DNA of 64,000 nucleotides from Cannabis sativa (Eukaryota; Streptophyta; Magnoliopsida; Rosales; Cannabaceae). Positions within the stretch are counted from its first letter, which is position 1; every line of letters begins with the position of its first letter. The notes under the pieces are model-generated. The model was not told where the DNA came from, searched no databases, and worked only from the letters and a program-made list of their open reading frames with translations. Positions 1-10,360 of the stretch are shown here, in pieces. The position numbers and the translations under genes were made by a program. The DNA lies in NCBI RefSeq assembly GCF_029168945.1, contig NC_083604.1, positions 48,231,686-48,295,685 on the forward strand, given 5' to 3'.

Positions 1-69
1 ATGTCGAGAAAGTGCTAAGTACTACTGGTGTCTAATAGCAATGCTCATTTTGAAAAGATGTAATATTAT

Positions 70-909
70 GGACTCGTTTGGCATAACTTTTAGAAAAGTT
101 AAAAGCTGCTTTTTGAAAAAACTGTGATAAAAATATGTTTGGCAAACAGTTAAAAAACATCTTTTTGAAGAATTTTTGGAGAAGCTACAGCTAAAAGTTG
201 AAACTGCTCCAACCCAATTTTTAGAAAAAATTATTTTGATTAAAAGACTGTAATAATTTTTTTTTGTACTAAAATAATATTTATTTATTTATTACATATT
301 AAAAGAATAAAAACAATTAAAATAAACTAATTATAATAAAATAAATAATTATTAAATCTCTTTTTTTTTTAAAAAAAAATAATAATTTATATTTTATTTT
401 AATATTAACAAACAACATCAACTTACAATTTTTCTTATATATTTAAGTTTTTATTTTTTTTTTATTTGAGATAAAACATAGTAAACATATACTATAAATT
501 ATTTTTATCAAATGCATATAAATTTATATTTTAAAAAAAATAAAAATATATAAAAAAAAATAAAATATTATACAACATAACTTTTTACATATTTGTGATT
601 ATAATAAACTAGATTATAACATTATTATTATCATTATAACAGATTTTAACAATTCACAGTACTTTAAAATTTATAATTTACCAAACACTCAACTCAGCTT
701 TTTTCTACAGTTTTGCTACAGCTGCTTTTTCTCACAGCACAGCTACATCTGCTTTTTCCCACAGTACAACTGTGCCAAACTGTACTTTAAAATTTATAAT
801 TTACCAAACACTCAACTCAGCTTTTTTCTACAGTTTTGCTACAGCTGTTTTTTCTCACAGCACAACTACAACTGCTTTTTCCCACAGCACAACTGTGCCA
901 AACTGGCCC
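70..909. mobile_element. MITE-like element with internal tandem duplication
   Basis: The two ends are inverted copies: GGACTCGTTTGGCA on the left matches the reverse complement of the right end, GGGCCAGTTTGGCA, at 11 of 14 positions. The trinucleotide TAT precedes the left end (67-69) and follows the right end (910-912), which fits a 3-bp target duplication of the PIF/Harbinger type, but such a short match may be chance. The interior is very AT-rich and non-coding. A hAT origin is the alternative. The short open frame at 772-957 lies in the repeat and is not a gene. Confidence 0.5.
661..906. repeat. Tandem duplication, 123-bp unit, two copies
   Basis: The segment starting ACTTTAAAATTTATAATTTA at 661 begins again at 784 and continues to the end of the MITE with only a few substitutions. 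It covers the CTACAGTTTTGCTACAGCTG and TTTTTCCCACAGCACAACTG subterminal motifs, so the element has doubled its right terminus. Confidence 0.85.
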
Positions 910-1284
910 TATATCAATAACATGTTATTTCATTGTTTCATGGAAATTGAAAAGTAATAATTGTCCCTATTAGTGACGTTTGTTTTTATTTAGGATACCG
1001 TGTCAAAATGTAGGTAAACTCTAGTGGATATTTTGTCATAATTTATTATCATTATTGCAATTGAATTGATATATGCAAAGTCAAGAGGAAAATGAAAAAA
1101 GATTAATGTCTACCAAACATGAGTTTAACTTTTTTGGACACCATTTTGCTAGCTTTGGATATATATCCTAACAAAGTTTTATGAGAACTTTGGATACACA
1201 AATAACAAAAAATGAAACTCCTTCGTTTTAGCAAAAAAAGAATAAATAAAAATAATAAATAAATAATGAAACTCGTCCCATTGA
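910..1284. other. AT-rich spacer, nothing recognised
   Basis: This is the stretch between the MITE and the LINE target duplication. It has no long open frame and no RNA gene or transposon end that I recognise. Confidence 0.5.
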
Positions 1285-1297
1285 GATTCTAGTACTT
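1285..1297. repeat. LINE target-site duplication (left copy)
   Basis: GATTCTAGTACTT, identical to 9222-9234. The two T bases at the edge run into the poly-T tract, so the true duplication may be 11 to 13 bp. Confidence 0.85.
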
Positions 1298-1381
1298 TTT
1301 TTTTTTTTGAAACAACAAGAGGCTGATTACAAAGAAGAAAACAAACAAGCACAAACAGCCTATAGGGGGCTAAGAAACTGC

Positions 1382-4300
1382 CTAGTCTTCGTCTCTCAAC
1401 CTGAGGGCTAACTTCGCAAGGGAGTGAGCTTTGTCGTTGTGCTGGCGAGGGACATGTAGCAAAGTAGCTTCAGGGAATCTGGAGAGGAAGGTTCTAATCT
1501 GATGAACAAGAGAAGATAGTGGAGAGTAGTCATGCCAATTACCATTGACCTTAGAGACGAGGTTAATGCAATCGGAAAAGACAAATCTAGGTTGCAAATT
1601 GGAAGAAAAACACCAATGCAGTCCTTCATAAAGAGCTTGAGCTTCAGCAAAAATTGGGGAGGATGCCCCTGGTTTGAAGATCCTTGCAGATTGCTGAATA
1701 TGAGACAGACCCTGCATGTAAACCATTCCAATAACCGTTGCAGGGGCATTGGTATTAAGGGCAGCATCAACAAAAAGAGTCGTGGTTGAGGGAGTCAAAA
1801 TATGATCCAATGCAACAGGGCGATGATTAGTAGTCGGTGTTGAGTCTGAAGAATGGGTTTGAGCATCCTGGTAATCCTGCAAATAACTTGCAACAGTATC
1901 TTGAACATTATTCGTTAGAGTAGGTTTTTGAAAAAGGTGGGCATTTCTAATGTTCCAAATTTGCCAAATGATATCAAGGAATAAGGGAAGATGATCCCTG
2001 GGAATTATAGTAAGGCTATGCAGATAAAAATCTTTGATATCAAGCCTATGATAGTCAACAAAAAACTGCTTAAAGTTAGAATGATGCCAAAAGGATTTAA
2101 CTCTGGTACAGTGAAGGAGAGCATGAGAAACCGACTCTGCACTTCCCCCACAATAAGAGCAACTAGCAGATGGGATGGCATGCTTAAGGAAAAGGTTTAG
2201 AGCACAAGGGAGAAGATGGCTGAAAGCCTTCCAAGTGAAATGCTTAATTTTAGGTGGAATTTTCAAAGTCTAGAGAAGTTTCCACCAATCCTTAAAAGGG
2301 TTGGGATTGGAAGTGGAAGGGGAAGAATTAAGGACAGTGGACTGGGCTAGATGATAGGCTGAGTTGACAGTAAGAATGCCAGAGTGGTGGAATCCCCAGA
2401 TGAGAGAATCGGATGGACCAATGTCCAAAGGGATATTTAGGACAGCATTAGCTTGATAAGTAGGAAGATATTGGTGAAGCTTGTCAGTATTCCAGGTGCG
2501 ATCAGGGTTGACAAAAAAGGAGACAGTGGCCAGGGAGGAGTCAATTGGTTGTAAAATAGTTGGGTGGGAGATATTAGGGATCCAATTAGGGGCTGAAATG
2601 GGTATGTCATTGCCAGAGCAGACTTTCCAAATGAGACCTTGTTTGAGAAGTTGAGTTCCCCACAGAAGACTTCTCCAAGTGAAAGAAGGATTATGACCTT
2701 TAGGGGCATGGAGAAAATCAGTATGCTTAAAATATCGAGCTTTAAGAAGAGAATAGAGCAGAGAATCGGGGTTAGACCAAATCCGCCAAGCCTGCTTAGC
2801 CAGAAGAGCATGGTTATGAGAAGTAAGAGAACGAAACCCCAAACCACCAAAGAATTTGGAAGCAGAGAGAGCAGACCAATTCTTCCAGTGAATTTTCTGC
2901 TTATTCGAAGAAGAGCCCCACCAGAATTTGGCAGTTAAACTTTGAATAGAGGCACAGGTGGATTTTGGAAGTCTGAAGCAAGACATAGCAAATGAGGGAA
3001 TTGCTTGAATGACAGATTTAATGAGAGTTTCTTTGCCAGCTCGAGAGAAGAGCTTTTCATTCCAAGCATTAAGCTTGGATGAAACTTTCTGAATGAGGTA
3101 GTGAAAAATAGAATTTTTAACCCTGCCAACACAGTGAGGAACGCCAAGATATTTACTAATGAAACCTTCACCATTAAGGAGTAAGGAAGATCGGAATGTG
3201 GATTGAGAGTCAGGAGAGGTATTTGGGGAGATGAGGATTGAAGATTTATCCCTGTTGACAGATTGGCCAGAAGCTTGGAGATACAAATGCAAAATATTAT
3301 TTATAGCTTCTGAAGATTGAGTTGAAACAGGGACGAAAACCATGCTATCATCAGCAAAAAGAAGATGGGAAAAGGAGGGGGCTCCACGACAAATTTTAAT
3401 ACCTGAGAAAAGGGCAGCCTCCTCATGGATGCGAATAGCTGCAGACAAACCTTCAGCCACGATTAAGAAAAGATAAGGTGATAGGGGATCACCTTGACGA
3501 ATGCCACGGGAAGAAGAGAACACATTTGATAAGTTACCATTGAGGGATAATTGATAGGTGATAGTGGAAAGGCATTTAGTGATGAGAGAAGTAAACGTAG
3601 GAGGAGCCCCAATGTGATGAAGAAAGTGAGAGATGAAGGACCATTCTGTTGGAAATTATTTTACCAGGATCTTAGATCTACTCACAAGTATGTTGTTTAA
3701 ACATCCTAAATATGAACTTTCTAAAACGATAAATAAACACATATAAAGTTAAGAAAACCTTACATTGATGCAGCGGAATTAATGTCTCCTTCCACTCAGA
3801 TCTCTAACCCTTGATTCCTTTCTGTAGCAGAGTATAATCAAGATCTGAGCCCGAATGTCCTTCTTCTTCAAGTTTTGATCCTTCACAGTCTTCCAATCTA
3901 TGATTGAGTTACTGCTTGCTGTGTGTGGGCACTTACTCTTTCACTAGGGTCACGAAAAAGATGAAGAGAAAAGAGAGAGAGGTATTTCGGCCAAGGTATA
4001 GAAAGTGGGGAAGGCTCAGTTTTTCTGAAGAGAGAAATTTCTGTCAGAAAGGCTTGTTCAAAGATGTGTTTTTGACTGAGCCATCACTTTCTATTTATAG
4101 GCAACTACTAGGTTTAGGTTTAGAATTATTTGGCATTAAAATAATGAAAATATTAATTTGAAAAAGCTATTTAAGTGGTCGGCCATGGTGTGTTAATGGG
4201 CCTCACTTAATTTTGCAATTTTATCAAATTTTATCTCTATTTTCTCAAAAACGCCAATTTTCCAATTCTAACCTTTTAAATGCCAAAACTAATTATTTAA

Positions 4301-7300
4301 TAACTAAAATAGATTATTAAATAATATTGTCATTTAATTTAATTATTAATTAGACATATAAAGTCCATTAATAAATAAATAAACCTAGAAAACTCTTTTC
4401 TTTACAATTTCACCCCTGCTTAGTGAAAATTCATAAAATTAGACATAGTCTAACTTTAGAATTATAATTGATCAATCACGAATCAATTAATGAGTCTTAC
4501 AAGCAGAATGTTCTCAACTAGAATGGGGACCATGGATCTATATGCTGAGCTTCCAATAAGTGAACCAAATTTACCAAGTAAATTTCTACTTATTAATTCT
4601 TCGTTGAATCCACTCTTAGAATTTAGAATTGCACTCTCAGACTTATATAGAGCATATTGTATGTTCCACGATATCAATATACTATCTCATTTAACCATTG
4701 TTATAATCTTATTGTGATTTAAAGATCCTCTATATAGATGATCTACATCGAGATGAGATTTCTTTACCGTTCTCACCCCTCAATGTATTTTGCCCCTTAA
4801 AACACTTAGCTACCTGTAAATGGTGTTTAGTGATCTAATAATTAGTCAGTTAAACAAGAGCTCATCCATTTACTTCTATTTGCTAAGCTCGAAGGGAATC
4901 ATCACTTGACTTCTATACACCAGTAGAAGCTATAGATTCGATATTTATGTTCAGCACTCCCACTCAATCATACTATCATGTTCCCAAAATATACGTATCA
5001 CCCTGACCCGAAAGTAGGCTTAACTAATAAATCTAAGAACATGAATAGCACTCCTGAGTTGAGCCTAAGCATATCAGGATTTAGATTCTTTTAATCTTAA
5101 GATCAACTACTGATATTGACTTGGAAAGATATGTATAACGGTAAGTTTGTAATATCTTAACTTAGTTGCAATATCGGTCCAGTCCAATGTATACTCCATA
5201 CATTCGAAACTAGTATACTTTACTAATGTCCTGGAAAGAATATAACACTTACTCCAAGTGTAAGTACACATCATCGCTGATTATCACATTAGTGTAAATC
5301 CAATAACACTGATGAAACAGGGACCAAAACTTTTGATTCATATGATCACAATCACATTCCACTGTGTTGACGATACTGTAATTGTGAATAAACATATGAT
5401 CTGGACTTAACTGATTTTGTGTGTATGAATGTAATAAACATATTTAACATATTAAACCATTAGCATGTAAAATTCATGCAAACATCAATCACTTCAAATT
5501 TCTTATATTGATAACTAATCAGATTGTAAAGAGTTTTATTTAGGGCATAAAACCTAACACATTCAACTCTATCAAAGGCCTTCTCCATATCCAGCTTAAT
5601 CGCAGCCCAACCTAATTTGCCAGCTTTTCTAGAATGAATGGCATGAATGATTTCATTGGCAATAACTATATTGTCAGTAATTTGCCTACCAGTGAGAAAG
5701 GCACTTTGATTGGGGCTAATAACAGAGTGAAGCACCGATTTAAGTCGATTAGCCAAGACTTTGGAAAGGCATTTGTACAAAGTGTTACAGAGGCTAATTA
5801 GACGAAAATCACGAGCAGTTTTAGGGTTCTTCTTTTTAGGGATAAGGACCAAGACAGTGTTATTGATTTGAGTGAAATCCCCCTGATTATTAAGGATATG
5901 AAGAAGACCCTGAGTGAGATCATATCCAAGAGTGTCCCAATTTTTCTGATAAAAGAAAGAATTCAAACCATCAGGACCGGGAGATTTGTCTCCAGAGAGA
6001 CTGAACATGGCTGATTTTATCTCGTCAGCGGTAAACTCATCAGCAAGAAAAGCAGATTGAGCAGGGGAGAGAGAGTTGGTAACCCCCTGAAGAATGGAAG
6101 AGATAGCAGATGAAGAAGTTCCTTGGGAGGTAAAAAGGTTAGTATAGTAGGAATGGAATTGAGTGAAAATGGTTTGTGTATCATGAGTGATGGAACCATC
6201 AGGGAGGGTTAATCCACGAATGTAGTTATTGCGTTTTCGGTTAGAAGCTCTTTGGTGGAAAAACCGAGTATTCTTATCTCTAGCTCGAAGCCAAGCAACC
6301 CTTGATCTTTGTTTCCAATAGATTTCATCTTTTAGGAGAAGTCGGTTAAGCTCTGATTGGAGGTGAGATATTTGTTGAGTAGAATGGGGAGTTGACTGAT
6401 TGTTATTTAACAACTGATCGAGCTCAGCTTGAGTTCTGGTGATTTGGAGCTTAAGAGAAGGTTGAGAAGCTTGCCAGGTCTTAATTGTGGTGAGGCAGGT
6501 GGATTGTTTGTTAAGAAAATGTTGTAAAGGGTGGGGAGATGGAGGGGAATGGATGCACCATGAGTCACGGACCATAATTGGGAAGGAAGGGTCATTGAGA
6601 AGAAAGTTCTCAAGATGGAAGCGAGATTGATTTTGATTCGTGGAAGAAGTGTCTTCTAATTGGAGTTTCAGGACTCTGTGATCGGATCCATAAAACCCCA
6701 AATGAGTGAGAGAGGCATGAGGGAAAAGACTTTTCCAAGAAGAGGAAATAGTACACCAATCAAGGCGTTCTAGAATAGAGCCATGGCGCCAAGTGAACTT
6801 GTTTCCAGAGTAAGGGAGGGGGGTTAAATTGCGAGTATGAAGAAAGTTGTGAAAGTGGTGCATGGCATGAGCGGGTGGGGAGGAAGTGGAATTACGATCA
6901 TTAATAGATAAGTAATCATTAAAGTCACCAATCACTAACCACGGTAAAAGGGGAGCAGTGTCAAATAAACGATTAAGAAGAGTCCAAGTAAAAACTTTTG
7001 AATCAATATAAGGAGAACCGTAAAAACCAGTAAAGTGCCAGTTTATATCATTAGAATTATTTATGAAACAGTCCACATGATTGAGGGAGTAAGAGACAAC
7101 AGTTACATCAATACAGTTGTTCCAAAAAAGCAAAAGACCCCCTTTAAACCTTGCCTAGGAACTTCTAATACATTATCAAAATTAAGCTTATACTTCAAAG
7201 AAAGTCCACGATTGGCAGGCAATTTGGTCTCCATAACAAAAAGCAAAGATGGCTTGTGCTGCTTGACCAAGAGGGAGAGGTGACGGAACGCTCGAGAACT

Positions 7301-7336
7301 CCCCAAACCTCGAGCGTTCCAGCTGCAGAAACTCAT
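1382..7336 (-). pseudogene. LINE ORF2: endonuclease, reverse transcriptase, RNase H (disrupted)
   Basis: ORF2 starts at ATG 7336 (MSFCSWNARGLGS). The N-terminus is an APE-type endonuclease with METK, GDFND and SDHRVL motifs. The RT shows FRLISLCNTLYKCLSKVLA, QSAFLTGRQITDN, KLDMEKAFDRVE, then after the LTR insertion RQGDPLSPYLF and LLFADDSM (catalytic Asp pair near 3347-3358). It is followed by zf-RVT (PPKIKHFTWK, CSYCG...HALLHC) and an RNase H domain with FVDAA, AEAQAL, FSDC and HNDKAHSLA, ending RLRDED. Lesions: a one-base shift in a C run near 7139-7144; the solo LTR at 3647-5559, which splits the DMEKAFDRVE motif block; and a TAG at 2270-2272 where the family has Trp. With the LTR removed the two RT halves join in frame, so the insertion hit an RT that was still readable there. 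Confidence 0.93.
3647..5559 (-). mobile_element. Solo LTR (copia-type ends) inside the LINE reverse transcriptase
   Basis: The 1913-bp sequence begins TGTTGGAAAT and ends CCTAACA on plus. It is flanked by the perfect 5-bp duplication CATTC at 3642-3646 and 5560-5564. No gag or pol lies inside, so it is a single LTR left by LTR-LTR recombination. Read on minus it starts TGTTAGGTTTTATGCC, a common start for plant copia LTRs, which is the basis for the strand. The open frames inside it (for example 3904-4161) have no recognisable protein. A second, diverged copy of the same LTR is at 14389-21430. Confidence 0.92.
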
Positions 7337-8597
7337 TTTTCTCGGCGGGGTCGCGAAGCGACACCCGCCGTTGGTTCATCATCAGAGAGAGAGGGGACAA
7401 CTGCATCATTACCTGGGGCTGCACGAGCGCGCTTGAGCATGCTCCTGACAGAATCCCCCACTTGAGTGGACTGTCGAGTGAAGTGCTTTCGGGTTCCAAC
7501 AGAGGAAGTAGGAGAAGAGCTTGTGGAGGGTTCATTAATAACTAGACCAGGAGGCCTGGTGTGAGGGGGACTTGAAGTGGGCAAAGCAATACCTTTTCCT
7601 TTCGCAATGTGGGAGATAGTTGAAGTAGTCATGATTGGGGGTGGAATGGTGGGGTGTAAAGTCTGAGGAGGAGGGGAAGTGGGGATGGCGGAGGTGGAAG
7701 TAACAATGGTGGTGGTGCGAGGTGGGGAATGAACTCGCAGAAATTGGTCGACAGCATGTTGCAGGCTGTGAGCTGGAGAAGCGAGAGGAGGGAAAAGTTC
7801 CTCAAAAGGAGTGGCATTGGATATTTCAAAAGGATTCTTTTTGTGGTGGGATTGAGCCGAAGCACGAAGAGTGTCACGATATTCTAAAATGGGAGGGGAG
7901 GGAAAATTGTCACAAGGAGAAGATAACGGGAGCATCGATTGTAGGTATGATCCATACGGCCACAGAAGTAGCAGAAATTAGGGAGACTCTTATACTTAAA
8001 ACTTATCCATTTGGGTTCATGAATGGACCGGAAACGAATGGTCATTCCCCTGCGCAGAGGCTTAGTAATGTCAAGTAAGACTCTAATCCTAAGGAAAGGA
8101 CCAGAGTTCTCAAGCAGTGAAAGAGGGTAGATTTCAATAAGATCGCCCAGTTCATCAGCTATGAACTGAGCCAACTGAGGGCTTCTGCGGCCAAAAGGAA
8201 TGTGGTGGGCTTGAATCCAGAAGGGGGTGTATCGGATACTTTCAGGGGTGGGGGTAGGTGAGACATCATTGTGGGTGAACACTATGAGGAACTTATCAAA
8301 GTGCCAAGGTTGTTCTTCAAGGACGCGGCGGCGATCCCCATCACATTGAAAAGTGGCCAAAAAGAGGCCAGAGTGGTATTCAGTGATTTGGGCAGGAAAG
8401 CGAAGGGTCCAGGCCTCGGACATTGCTTTCTCAATCCAAGCAGGCTTAGCAATTCTGGGGGATAGGAGCTTAAAGATGAGGCAGAAGGCATTGGGGTCAG
8501 AAGAGGAAGACAGAGAGATGTGGTCAAAGTCATGGATGAGGCTTTCTTCTTCAGAGAGGGGGGTGAGAATGTTGGGATTGGTTGAGGAGGAAGCCAT
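7333..8597 (-). pseudogene. LINE ORF1, gag-like nucleic-acid-binding protein (frameshifted)
   Basis: The natural start is the ATG at 8597-8595 (MASSSTNP...). The first part is a DUF4283-type domain: a region with WTLRFPAQ, a strand ending in QPWHFDKFLIVF, and TPFWIQAHHIPFG. A CCHC zinc knuckle follows (CYFCGRMDHTYNRC). Just after the knuckle, between about 7935 and 7884, the frame shifts by one and the rest of the protein continues in the next frame as a low-complexity Ser/Pro/Thr-rich tail that stops at 7333-7335. In L1 elements this protein binds the element RNA to form the RNP. The stop overlaps the ORF2 start as ATGA (7336-7333). The frameshift could be decay or, less likely, a programmed site. 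Confidence 0.85.
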
Positions 8598-9221
8598 TGG
8601 AGGATAAGTGGAGGATAGGGCAAAAGAGAAGGTGAGAGAGGGAGAGGATAACGATTGAATATAACAAACAGAGAATAAATAGACAAAGGGAAGGAAAGAA
8701 GAGCGTAGAAAATACCTGGAGATGAGGGGGCGCGTCGGGTGATGAGGGAGGTTGTGAATCATCGCTTCGATTCCTGAAATGGCAATCTGCAGAGGCGGAG
8801 GAGAAATGATGACTTAGGAGTAAATGTTGGAGAAGATAGAAAAGATGGTTTGGGTGGATTTAAGAGGCATTACAGAGGAATAGAGGAGAAGAAGGGTCTG
8901 ATCAAACATTAAATGCCCAAAAAAGGGTGCCGTCAGAATTAAATGCAACTGGGAAAGAGAGATTGCATTAAATAAATGCTGAGCACGAAAGATACGGGGG
9001 TTATTTGTAATGATTAAGGTTGACATGGAGAAGTTAAGGGAGAAATTAATGCAAAGAAAGCTGAAGAAAAACGGAGAAGAGGGGGAAAGAGAAGAACACA
9101 GAGACACGATGCTCACTTACTGTACCAGAGACTAGACCTGGAAGAAGCTTCAAGAAGAAGAACGGTCATTTGAAACTTGAAATAAAAATATTATTAAATG
9201 AAAAAGAATAGTATTCTCCCT

Positions 9222-9234
9222 GATTCTAGTACTT
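9222..9234. repeat. LINE target-site duplication (right copy)
   Basis: GATTCTAGTACTT, matching 1285-1297. It fixes the 5' end of the LINE at about 9221 and shows it is not 5'-truncated. Confidence 0.85.
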
Positions 9235-9347
9235 GTTTTTAGAGTTTAAAAAGTATTGACACATGTAATGTCATACTCAATTTTTTAATTTTTATACTTG
9301 TTGAATTAAGATAAAATTTTACTTACACTTCACCTTAATATAATTTA

Positions 9348-9574
9348 GGGGAATTACTCAATATACTATTTTTTTTTTAACTTTTTTTCAAATTTACGGT
9401 TTGTGTTTCTGAAGTGGTTGCAACACTAGTTGCAATAGGGGTTTCTGTACGATTTTTTGTTACAATTTAGGTTGTTGCGCTAGTTGCAATAAGGGTCTCT
9501 ATGTAGAATTTTGTAAAAATGCAAAAAAAAAAAAAAAAAAAAACTGTTTTGAAGTGTAAAAATAAAAAAATCCC
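9348..9574. mobile_element. Small Mutator-type MITE
   Basis: The element starts GGGGAATTACTC and ends ...TTTTATTCCC-like sequence (TCCC at 9571-9574), with poly-T and poly-A tracts near the two ends. The flanks TATAATTTA (9339-9347) and TATAAATTA (9575-9583) match at 8 of 9 positions, as expected for a 9-bp Mutator-type duplication. Inside, the motif CTAGTTGCAATA is present twice (9427-9439 and 9480-9492 region). Confidence 0.55.
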
Positions 9575-9620
9575 TATAAATTATTAAAGTTAACTACCTA
9601 TATAGTTGTTTATATATACA

Positions 9621-9650
9621 CTAGTTAACGTAATCCTCGCACGGTTATTA
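9621..9650 (-). other. Helitron 3' terminus (CTAG plus weak hairpin)
   Basis: On minus the sequence is ACCGTGCGAGGATTACG, then TTAACTAG, then T. The stem is short and bulged compared with the strong hairpins of active plant Helitrons, consistent with decay. Confidence 0.6.
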
Positions 9651-10360
9651 TAATTTATAATTGAAACACAATTTAATTTATAAATATTTAATTTTTTTTA
9701 TAAATAGAAGTACCCAAACAATTTTTATAAATATATATTTACCCGTTTACTAATAATATACTTTTTAATTTAAGAGTGATAAAACTTATTATTGTATCAT
9801 GCGTGTCTAGGGGCGGAACCACAACCATAGCAAGAGTGGCGATGGCCTCCCAACATATATACAGGCCTATTAATTTTATATATACACAAAAAACAAAATT
9901 AAAGATGAATAACATGTAAAACATATACAGTCTCTAATAGGGCATAATCTAAAGTATATATTATAAAATATAAATTAACTATTTAGAAAGAATTAACACT
10001 TTAAATTAAATTTATACATATAGAAGGTAAATAAAATAAAATAATAGCTTATAATTATATATTTTTTATTACTTAACATTCTCTTTAATTGTTTACCAAT
10101 GATTTATTATTATTACTACATATACATAATTTTTTTGGAATAAAATATGATGTACGTGATATATTTAAAATTAAAAAAAAAAACATATTTATTTATGTAT
10201 CTTGACTATAAATAAAATCAAAAAAAAAGTAAAGAAGCAATTCAAGGATACATTTCAGTTTTAGTTATTATTATTAATTTTATGAAGGAATATTATGATA
10301 AAATATAATTTAAATAATATTTTGAAATATTTCTTTATAAACAATATTTTTTATGAAGGT

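Larger units (their letters stand above)
1296..9221 (-). mobile_element. L1-type LINE, full length but broken by a solo LTR
   Basis: The element reads on the minus strand: 5' end near 9221, ORF1, ORF2, short 3' UTR and a poly-A tail (poly-T at 1296-1308 on plus). The 13-bp target duplication GATTCTAGTACTT is present at 1285-1297 and 9222-9234. Removing the inserted LTR and its duplicated target leaves about 6.0 kb, normal for plant L1 elements. Both ORFs carry frameshifts or stops, so this copy is not autonomous as it stands. Two families of domain (DUF4283 plus CCHC in ORF1; endonuclease, RT, zf-RVT and RNase H in ORF2) identify it. Confidence 0.93.

Noticed and set aside
3904..4161. 85-residue open frame in the first solo LTR
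   Set aside because: It lies wholly within LTR sequence, has no domain and is not preserved in the related LTR.
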